Shown here: positions 1 through 5,256 of the stretch, in pieces | Layout of the letters: each line of letters begins with the position of its first letter | How positions within the stretch are numbered: position 1 is the stretch's first letter | From: Bacteroidota bacterium | GTDB lineage: Bacteria; Bacteroidota; Ignavibacteria; Kapaibacteriales; UBA2268 | Direction of reading: 5' to 3' | Assembly: GCA_022708005.1 (NCBI GenBank) | Contig: JAKIZN010000101.1 | Span: 1-6,367 of the forward strand | Length of the DNA stretch: 6,367 bases | The notes under the pieces: generated by a model | The model's database searches: none | What the model was told of the DNA's origin: nothing | The model's input: the letters and a program-made list of their open reading frames with translations, nothing else | Translations under genes and position numbers: made by a program

Positions 1-203
1 TTGGCAAAAATTACCCCGTTCCTTTGGAAATAGTTGGCGTTCGTGATGTTTTCGGAACAAGTGGCGAGCCAGAAGAGCTGTTAGGATATTTCGGGCTAAC
101 TTGGAAGGAAATTTATGCTTCGGCTTTGCTTGCAATTGAAAGGCGAGACAAAAATCTCAAAACTTTCAGGCAAGTTAAAGATGTAGCTAACTATGCCGAG
201 TAA
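1..203 (+). CDS. tkt: Transketolase, C-terminal fragment (5' end outside window)
   Basis: The first in-frame codon starts at base 3 and the frame stays open to TAA at 201-203, giving the last 66 residues of a protein that begins before the window. The segment reads PVPLEIVGVRDVFGTSGEPE and then ELLGYFGLTWKEIYASA. This matches the closing part of the transketolase C-terminal domain (typical pattern: VGV-D-FG-SG-PEELL--YGLT---I--A). Transketolase is a cytosolic, thiamine-diphosphate-dependent enzyme that moves two-carbon ketol units between sugar phosphates in the pentose phosphate and Calvin-type pathways. The cofactor-binding N-terminal domain is not visible, so I cannot tell whether this is a full-length enzyme or the C-terminal subunit of a split transketolase, which many bacteria have. 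A related enzyme with the same C-terminal fold, such as DXP synthase, is less likely given this wording. The next gene begins 2 nt after the stop. Confidence 0.85.
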   Translation, partial: GKNYPVPLEIVGVRDVFGTSGEPEELLGYFGLTWKEIYASALLAIERRDKNLKTFRQVKDVANYAE

Positions 204-205
204 AA

Positions 206-1657
206 ATGGCAAAGATAAAAATATCTGAAAGCGTGCTGAAAAAAATCGGTAGCTACGCAGAAGAATTTGGTGCCGAAGTTTACGTCGTAGGCGGATATGT
301 CCGAGATTCGCTGCTTGGTCGCAAACGTAAAGATATTGATTGCACCGTTGTTGGCGATTCGATTGCTTTCGCTGAGTTTGTCGCTGATAAATTTGGCAAA
401 AAAGCCGTTGTATTTGAGCGATTCCGAACTGCAATGGTGCCTTATAGAGGCTATCAAATAGAGTTTGTCGGCACTCGCAAAGAAGTATATAAGGAAAATT
501 CACGTAAGCCAATTGTAACAGAAGGCACATTGCTTGATGACCTTAAAAGGAGAGATTTTACGGTCAATGCAATGGCTGCCTCGCTTATGAATAAGAACTT
601 CGGCGAAGTAGTGGATTTATTTTTAGGTATAGAACATCTCGAGCAAAAATTGCTGAAAACACCGCTTGAGCCGATGATTACTTATTCTGATGACCCGCTG
701 AGAATGATGCGGGCAGCCAGATTCGCAGCGCAGCTTGAGTTTGATGTGGCAGAAGAATCCATAGCCGCTATAGCCAAAATGGCAGAGCGTATAAAAATCA
801 TTTCGCAAGAAAGAATTACTGATGAGTTTTTCAAAATATTAATGTCGCCCAAGCCGAGCATTGGATTAAATATTCTTTTTAATACGGGATTGCTGGGCTA
901 TATATTCCCTGAGCTTGCGCAACTGTCTGGAGTAGATGCTATCGAAGAGGGCAGCAAACGCTATGCGCATAAAGATGTTTTGCTCCACTCATTTAAAGTG
1001 CTGGATAATATATCGCTCCGAACGGAAAATTTGTGGCTGAGATTTGCCTCATTAGTTCATGATATTGCTAAGCCGAAAACTAAAAGGTTCAGTTCGCATG
1101 GCTGGACATTTCACGGGCACGAAGAGCTTGGAGCTCGTATGATGCCGTCAATTTTCCGAAGGCTTAAATTTCCAATGGAGGCTCTCGATTACGTCCAAAA
1201 GCTTATTAGAATGCACCAAAGACCGATGCAGTTAGTCGATTCCGAAGTTACAGATTCAGCAGTTAGACGGCTGGCTTTTCAGGCAGGCGATGCGTTAGAA
1301 GATTTATTCGCACTATGCAGGGCAGATATAACAACGAAAAATCCGAGTTTGAGTGCTAAATATTTAAATAATTACGATGTAGTTGCTCAAAAAGTAATCG
1401 AAGTGCAAGAGAAAGATAAGCTGCGGGAATTCCAATCGCCAGTGAAAGGCGAAGAAATTATGCTGATTTGCGGGCTGCCACCGAGCAAGCCAGTGGGCAT
1501 TATCAAAGGCAAAATTGAAGATGCAATATTAGATGGGATTATTCCGAATGATTATGATGCTGCAAAGTCGTATTTCTTAGAAAATAAAGATAGTTGGCTT
1601 AAGGCAATTAATGACGAAGATTTTAAGAAAATCAGCAAAAATATTGCTAATAATTAA
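206..1657 (+). CDS. cca: CCA tRNA nucleotidyltransferase with HD domain
   Basis: This 483-residue protein has the class II CCA-adding/poly(A) polymerase head followed by an HD phosphohydrolase domain. It should add or repair the 3' CCA end of tRNAs in the cytosol. Motif A is seen as GG at residues 29-30, RD at 33-34 and the metal-binding pair D43/D45. Motif B is RRDFTVNAMA (115-124). The motif C region is GEVVDL (133-138). Motif D, the nucleotide-selecting stretch, is DDPLRMMRAARF (162-173). ERITDEFFKIL (202-212) follows. The HD domain shows H261, H285-D286 and H303/H305. The length fits the roughly 470-480 residue HD-containing CCA enzymes common in Bacteroidota-like bacteria. ATG at 206 places the start 2 nt after the transketolase stop. 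It has no clear Shine-Dalgarno sequence, so translation may be coupled to the upstream gene. Motif D begins D-D rather than the textbook E-D, a conservative change. A CC-only or A-only enzyme, or poly(A) polymerase, cannot be excluded from sequence alone, but a general CCA enzyme is most likely. Its 3' end overlaps the convergent gene by 11 nt. Confidence 0.95.
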   Translation: MAKIKISESVLKKIGSYAEEFGAEVYVVGGYVRDSLLGRKRKDIDCTVVGDSIAFAEFVADKFGKKAVVFERFRTAMVPYRGYQIEFVGTRKEVYKENSRKPIVTEGTLLDDLKRRDFTVNAMAASLMNKNFGEVVDLFLGIEHLEQKLLKTPLEPMITYSDDPLRMMRAARFAAQLEFDVAEESIAAIAKMAERIKIISQERITDEFFKILMSPKPSIGLNILFNTGLLGYIFPELAQLSGVDAIEEGSKRYAHKDVLLHSFKVLDNISLRTENLWLRFASLVHDIAKPKTKRFSSHGWTFHGHEELGARMMPSIFRRLKFPMEALDYVQKLIRMHQRPMQLVDSEVTDSAVRRLAFQAGDALEDLFALCRADITTKNPSLSAKYLNNYDVVAQKVIEVQEKDKLREFQSPVKGEEIMLICGLPPSKPVGIIKGKIEDAILDGIIPNDYDAAKSYFLENKDSWLKAINDEDFKKISKNIANN

Positions 1658-2063
1658 ATATCATCTCAACTGTGGTGCCGCTATCAGAAGTATCGATATG
1701 AACTTTATCAATAAGCGATTTAATTAAAAATATGCCCCTGCCATTTTCTTTTAGCAAATTTTCTGGCTCTCTTGGGTCTGCCACTTGCTCGGGGTCGAAT
1801 CCTTCGCCTTCATCTCTAATGTTGATTTGGAGCGAACCTTCTTTGCAAATTAACTCGACTTCTACTATTTTTTGGGGATCTAATTTATTGCCGTGAACAA
1901 TTGCGTTGTTAAATGCTTCTGTTGCAGCAATCAAGAGGTTATAGAATCTGTCGTCTGGGATTTTTACCTTGTTGCGAAGATCGCATAGCAATGGCTCCAC
2001 TTTCGACATCGAAGATTTTTCGCTGCGAAACAGTGCGATTTTAGCAAATAGACAGTCTTCCAT
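1647..2063 (-). CDS. RsbW-like anti-sigma factor / serine-protein kinase ATPase
   Basis: This 138-residue protein is almost entirely one GHKL (histidine-kinase-like) ATPase domain of the RsbW/SpoIIAB type. The N box is EAFNNAIVHGNK (49-60), with E49 and N53 in the positions expected for the catalytic base and Mg-ATP contact. The G1 box is DEGEGFDP (84-91). The G2 box is NGRGIFLIKSLID (107-119). In this family such proteins bind and silence a sigma factor, or phosphorylate an STAS-domain antagonist in a partner-switching circuit in the cytosol. No sigma factor, STAS protein or PP2C phosphatase is present in the window, so the target is unknown. ATG at 2061-2063 lies 1 nt after the TAG stop of the beta-barrel gene. 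No Shine-Dalgarno sequence is visible, so translation is probably coupled by termination and re-initiation. The domain is complete, and its length is normal for a stand-alone member. The TAG stop at 1647-1649 lies inside the end of the opposing cca gene. Confidence 0.88.
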   Translation of the reverse strand: MEDCLFAKIALFRSEKSSMSKVEPLLCDLRNKVKIPDDRFYNLLIAATEAFNNAIVHGNKLDPQKIVEVELICKEGSLQINIRDEGEGFDPEQVADPREPENLLKENGRGIFLIKSLIDKVHIDTSDSGTTVEMIFNY

Positions 2064-2064
2064 A

Positions 2065-3948
2065 CTACAATATAAAATTAGTTTGCAAAATTAAATTGGC
2101 TGAATCGTCGACGCTGCCATTGTTGAAACTACGAAATTCATACCAGCCTTTGATAATGACGTTAGAATTTCTACTTAATTGAATGAAAATATTTATTTCG
2201 GGTCCAATACTTTCTTGATAAAATTGATTTAATGAAAATTTCATTGATGAATAAGGCAAATTATATTGCCTTAATTTATAGAATCTCGCTCCAATTCCAG
2301 CTCTCGACTTGTCATTAATATTAGCGAAAAATATCAAGTTAGCAAAAATTTCATAATTCGCCTGCTGAGGTGTTTCGGAAAAAGATCTCCAATATAAAAT
2401 CGCTCGCTCATTATATTTTGCAAATACTCTGCTCTCGCAACTAAATTGCTCGTATAATTTTAATTTTAAGGTATCGCTATAAGAAATTTGTCGAAAAGAA
2501 TAGCTCTTGCTACCAGACGATTCATTCTCATAATCATAAGCGGTATAGTTAGCTAACAGCTCAAACGATGGTTTCATCGAAAAACTTTCGCTTGTATATT
2601 CAATAATTGGATTAAGCCTTATTACTCGATTCCAATTATTTAGCGATGACCTTTGAGATTTAAGGAAAACAAGGTGCGTTGCAGTTATGTCGGCTAAAAA
2701 CTTAGCAGTTAAATAGTCCGAAAAAACGCGAGAGTATGATACGCCGAAATTTCCTTGAAACTCATCGCGGTCGTCGTAGTTATTTTCGCTCGGCGTATCA
2801 TATCTGTTTATCGACGCAAATCCGCCGAATGCAACGGTATCACTTGCGGATAGCTCAATCAAGCTGCGCCCAAATAGCCGTGTGAGCGAATTTTGGTTGT
2901 CCCTTTGCTTTTCTCGAGATAAAAAATTACTGTAATCTTCTTGCGTAAGTTCATATCTGTTCTGAAGAAAATTGCTCTCGTTGCGAAATTGCGAGATCAT
3001 TCCGATTTGCTGCGTAAAGCTGCCATATTCCAACTTTATCGTTCCAGAAAATCCATAAATATTGGTTGCAAGTGTTCTTTTAACGAAAGAGTAGTTATTA
3101 GAGGCTTGCGGCTTATTGAAATGCCTGTCGATATTAGAGCTTTCGAGATTAAAATTTAGTTCCGATGTTATATTATCGTTCAGATTAAAATTCATACCTA
3201 CGAAACTGCTGATTCTATCTTCCTGCCTTGATTCAATCATCAAGCTATCTGCCGAATTTAGCTGTGGCTGTATGTAATCCCTGCCAAAGCTTTTATAGCT
3301 AACATCAAATGTTATATTGTTTTTTTCATCATAAGATTTAGATAAGTTAGCGTTTATCAGCAAATCGCTATTGCAGCGGTCGTGATTTAAATTTAGTTGT
3401 TCATAATTGCCATTTGAGCGTAAAACAAATCCTTCGTAATCTAAATTATCCGTAGCGTAGTTCATGTTCCATATACGCCCAGCAGACTGCAAATCACCTT
3501 GCCGATGATCTTCTATTCCATAGCCGCCACGCACCCGCACAGCATCGAATATGCTCGCATCGCCTTCGATAATACCATTGAGCCTTTGCAATTTATTTAT
3601 ACCAGATGATTTTGAATCTGAATTAAGCAAATAATTTGATTGAAGCCCAATAGATAATGCATTGATTATAGGGTATTTATATGAAACCGTCAATGATTGG
3701 TCATCTCTGAAATACTTCTCTATGGAAGATAGGGAAGTGCCGTAATAATTTTGCTTTAGCTGAAATTTACCGAATTTATCTTCAATCGCAAAATTGCCGT
3801 TTAGCTTAAATAAATAAGTATTTTGGACTTTGTCAAATCCGTAATTAATTTGATTGTCATAAGGCTTCAGAATCGTTGCCGTCAAAATGCCAATAAAGGC
3901 TACGACTGCAAATATTTTTTTATTAATCCTGAAAGCTGTCTGATACAT
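2065..3948 (-). CDS. Predicted outer-membrane beta-barrel protein, function unknown
   Basis: I do not recognise a named family for this 627-residue protein. The N-terminus has a short charged part (R7, K10, K11) and then a hydrophobic stretch IFAVVAFIGILTATIL (12-27), consistent with a signal peptide or membrane anchor; no clean cleavage site stands out. The rest is rich in alternating polar/hydrophobic segments with aromatic residues, separated by Asn/Asp/Ser-rich turns, for example TLKLKLYEQFSCESRVFAKY, YEIFANLIFFANIND and AGIGARFYKLRQYN. This is the look of a large outer-membrane barrel. The last segment, ANLILQTNFIL, resembles a closing strand but ends in Leu instead of the usual Phe or Trp. 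No plug, TonB box, POTRA or OmpA-like domain is seen. The ATG at 3946-3948 gives a 26-nt overlap with the end of the FlbD-type gene. No other ATG lies near the hydrophobic stretch, which supports this start. TAG at 2065-2067 is followed after 1 nt by the next gene. A porin-like or substrate-specific channel is possible, but no function can be assigned. Confidence 0.7.
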   Translation of the reverse strand: MYQTAFRINKKIFAVVAFIGILTATILKPYDNQINYGFDKVQNTYLFKLNGNFAIEDKFGKFQLKQNYYGTSLSSIEKYFRDDQSLTVSYKYPIINALSIGLQSNYLLNSDSKSSGINKLQRLNGIIEGDASIFDAVRVRGGYGIEDHRQGDLQSAGRIWNMNYATDNLDYEGFVLRSNGNYEQLNLNHDRCNSDLLINANLSKSYDEKNNITFDVSYKSFGRDYIQPQLNSADSLMIESRQEDRISSFVGMNFNLNDNITSELNFNLESSNIDRHFNKPQASNNYSFVKRTLATNIYGFSGTIKLEYGSFTQQIGMISQFRNESNFLQNRYELTQEDYSNFLSREKQRDNQNSLTRLFGRSLIELSASDTVAFGGFASINRYDTPSENNYDDRDEFQGNFGVSYSRVFSDYLTAKFLADITATHLVFLKSQRSSLNNWNRVIRLNPIIEYTSESFSMKPSFELLANYTAYDYENESSGSKSYSFRQISYSDTLKLKLYEQFSCESRVFAKYNERAILYWRSFSETPQQANYEIFANLIFFANINDKSRAGIGARFYKLRQYNLPYSSMKFSLNQFYQESIGPEINIFIQLSRNSNVIIKGWYEFRSFNNGSVDDSANLILQTNFIL

Positions 3949-4123
3949 AACATTTTTTGCGAAATTGAATTACAAGATTAATAATCTCTTCATAGTTCTC
4001 TTTGACGATGATTTTTTTTCCACTTTTGAGCGAAATTAGGCTGTCGTGATGCGTTTCGACTGTTTCTATTTCGTCTGAATTAACTGTAATTTTGCTACCG
4101 TCAATTTTTGTAAGAGTAATCAT
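3923..4123 (-). CDS. flbD: FlbD-family flagellar protein
   Basis: This small 66-residue protein reads MITLTKIDGSKITVNSDEIE, then VETHHDSLISLKSGKKIIVK and ENYEEIINLVIQFRKK. That is the FlbD pattern: an N-terminal (M)I-LT--(N/D)G----N---IE, a central T/S-LI-L--GKK--V-E turn and a final helix. FlbD-type proteins normally sit in flagellar operons near motA/motB or hook genes, and their molecular role is poorly defined. The FlbD name covers this short family only and should not be confused with the Caulobacter transcription factor of the same name. The length matches the family. The start is supported by a Shine-Dalgarno-like AAAGG 8 nt upstream. Its C-terminal tail, after the family core ends near residue 58, runs 26 nt into the beta-barrel gene. 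No other flagellar gene is in the window, so a flagellar role is inferred only from the family. Confidence 0.8.
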   Translation of the reverse strand: MITLTKIDGSKITVNSDEIETVETHHDSLISLKSGKKIIVKENYEEIINLVIQFRKKCYVSDSFQD

Positions 4124-4131
4124 AATAGCGA

Positions 4132-4136
4132 CCTTT
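4132..4136 (-). promoter_or_regulatory. Shine-Dalgarno-like site for flbD
   Basis: Read on the minus strand this is AAAGG, 8 nt before the ATG at 4123. It is the best-placed ribosome binding sequence in the minus-strand block and fixes the start of the FlbD-type gene. It overlaps the TAA stop of the zupT-like gene (4135-4137). Ribosomes ending zupT would therefore terminate on the site, which suggests linked translation of the two genes. Confidence 0.5.
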
Positions 4137-4938
4137 ACATAAATAGTAATATTGAAATTGCCATTACAAACATGCCCACCACAAGCCCATAAATAGACTT
4201 ATGCCCCGTGTCGTATTCACGAGATGTAGGCAAAAGCTCATCAAGCGAAATAAATACCATAATACCAGCAACAGCAGCAAAAACAAAGCCTAAAGTGGAT
4301 TCGTTCAAAAAAGCTCCTAATAACATATATCCAACAATAGCGCCAACAGGCTCAGCCAAGCCAGATGCGAAAGAATACCAGAATGCTTTTTTCTTGCTTT
4401 TGGTTGAGAAATATAGCGGCACAGAGACAGCTATACCTTCGGGAATATTGTGGATAGCGATGGCTATTGCAATAGAAACGCCAAGCGCCGGCTCCGCCAA
4501 AGCCGCAGTAAAAGTAACCATGCCTTCGGGGAAATTGTGGATTGCAATTGCCAAAGCGGTGAAGATGCCCATTCTATGCAGTTTTAGTTCGCTGTGTGCG
4601 GGGTTTGACATTTCTTCGACAGATCTTACTTCGTGGGGGTTTTCGTAAGATGGTATAAGTTTATCGATAATCAGAATTAGCAGTATGCCACAGAAAAAGC
4701 TCAATACCGTATATAAATAGCCCTGCTGCTCACCGTACATCTTCGCAAGCGACATATTTGCTTGAGCAAACATTTCCGCTAACGACACGTAAATCATCAC
4801 TCCCGCCGAAAACCCAAGCGACACGGACAAAAAAGCTTTGTTAGTAGTCTTTGTGAAAAAAGCGATAGCACTGCCTATGCCGGTTGAAAGTCCAGCGAAA
4901 GCTGTGAGTGCAAAAGCATATAAAACGTTTTCGGTCAT
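4135..4938 (-). CDS. zupT: ZIP-family metal transporter, ZupT-like
   Basis: This 267-residue inner-membrane protein carries the two signature metal-binding helices of the ZIP family, HNFPEG (134-139) and HNIPEG (163-168), within long hydrophobic segments. Further family features are AGVMIYVSLAEM in an early helix (45-56), GLAEPVGA (193-200) and SLDELLP (231-237) near the C-terminal helices. About eight membrane segments can be drawn, with a polar His-containing loop around 97-121. ZupT proteins import zinc and, less selectively, iron, manganese or cobalt into the cytosol. Length and motif order match bacterial ZupT (about 250-270 residues). The ATG at 4936-4938 begins 6 nt after the lipoprotein stop. 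A purine-rich AAAGAG lies only 2 nt before it, too close for a normal Shine-Dalgarno site, so coupling to the upstream gene is likely. No Zur-like operator can be seen, as there is almost no upstream spacer. Substrate preference is not readable from the sequence. Confidence 0.92.
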   Translation of the reverse strand: MTENVLYAFALTAFAGLSTGIGSAIAFFTKTTNKAFLSVSLGFSAGVMIYVSLAEMFAQANMSLAKMYGEQQGYLYTVLSFFCGILLILIIDKLIPSYENPHEVRSVEEMSNPAHSELKLHRMGIFTALAIAIHNFPEGMVTFTAALAEPALGVSIAIAIAIHNIPEGIAVSVPLYFSTKSKKKAFWYSFASGLAEPVGAIVGYMLLGAFLNESTLGFVFAAVAGIMVFISLDELLPTSREYDTGHKSIYGLVVGMFVMAISILLFM

Positions 4939-4944
4939 AACTCT

Positions 4945-5244
4945 TTACTGTTTAAATATTGTAGTGTCGCTAATAATAGATTGCCGCAGGGAATCTATTA
5001 TTTTAACAAACTTATTATTATTTTTTGCTATATTAAAAAATTCCTGCTTAAAGGTTTGTTCGTCATAGCCGTGCTTACTGATAATTTCCTGCACTTTTTT
5101 GTTAGCCGTAACGCTGTCAAGTCCTATTTCGCGAAGTATTAATATTTCACGATAAGTATTAAAAAAGTTTTGCTCTCGATTGGCTTCATCTGTGCAGGCG
5201 CTAACAAGCAAAAAAACTAATAATGAAAGCATATATTTTCGCAT
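4945..5244 (-). CDS. Small lipoprotein, function unknown
   Basis: This 99-residue protein has a typical lipoprotein signal: positive charges at R2 and K3, a hydrophobic core MLSLLVFLLVSA, and the lipobox V14-S15-A16-C17. Signal peptidase II should cut before C17, leaving an acylated envelope protein of about 83 residues. The mature part is polar and appears all-helical, with no cysteines. The stretch KKVQEIISKHGYDEQTFKQE (roughly 59-78) and the following IAKNNNKFVKIIDSLRQSI recall the short Bacteroidota lipoproteins of the DUF4296 type, where a helical region contains a similar 'KHG...F' turn. I recall this resemblance rather than having tested it, and it may be coincidental. The gene sits 12 nt downstream of the solute-binding protein and 6 nt upstream of the zupT-like gene. 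It could be an accessory to the transporter genes on either side, but nothing in the sequence shows that. Confidence 0.75.
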   Translation of the reverse strand: MRKYMLSLLVFLLVSACTDEANREQNFFNTYREILILREIGLDSVTANKKVQEIISKHGYDEQTFKQEFFNIAKNNNKFVKIIDSLRQSIISDTTIFKQ

Positions 5245-5256
5245 AATTATCTCAGC

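Noticed and set aside
96..530. Open frame of 144 codons on the minus strand
   Set aside because: It lies opposite the transketolase end and the strongly conserved head of cca. The translation is Cys/Gln/Phe-rich with no recognisable motif.
2941..3159. Open frame of 72 codons on the plus strand inside the barrel gene
   Set aside because: It has no ribosome binding site or domain and is fully covered by the long minus-strand gene.
4436..4539. Near-identical 17-nt repeats at 4436-4452 and 4523-4539
   Set aside because: They encode the two HNxPEG metal-binding motifs of the ZIP transporter, 29 codons apart. They are protein-level signatures, not a DNA repeat element.
4208..4648. Open frame of 146 codons on the plus strand
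   Set aside because: It is antisense to the ZIP transporter, whose motifs are unmistakable; the composition is that of a mirror frame.
5007..5014. TAAGTTTG on the minus strand, resembling the Bacteroidota -7 promoter element (TAnnTTTG), upstream of zupT
   Set aside because: No TTG element is found at the expected distance upstream, and the site is inside the lipoprotein gene, so chance is the simpler explanation.
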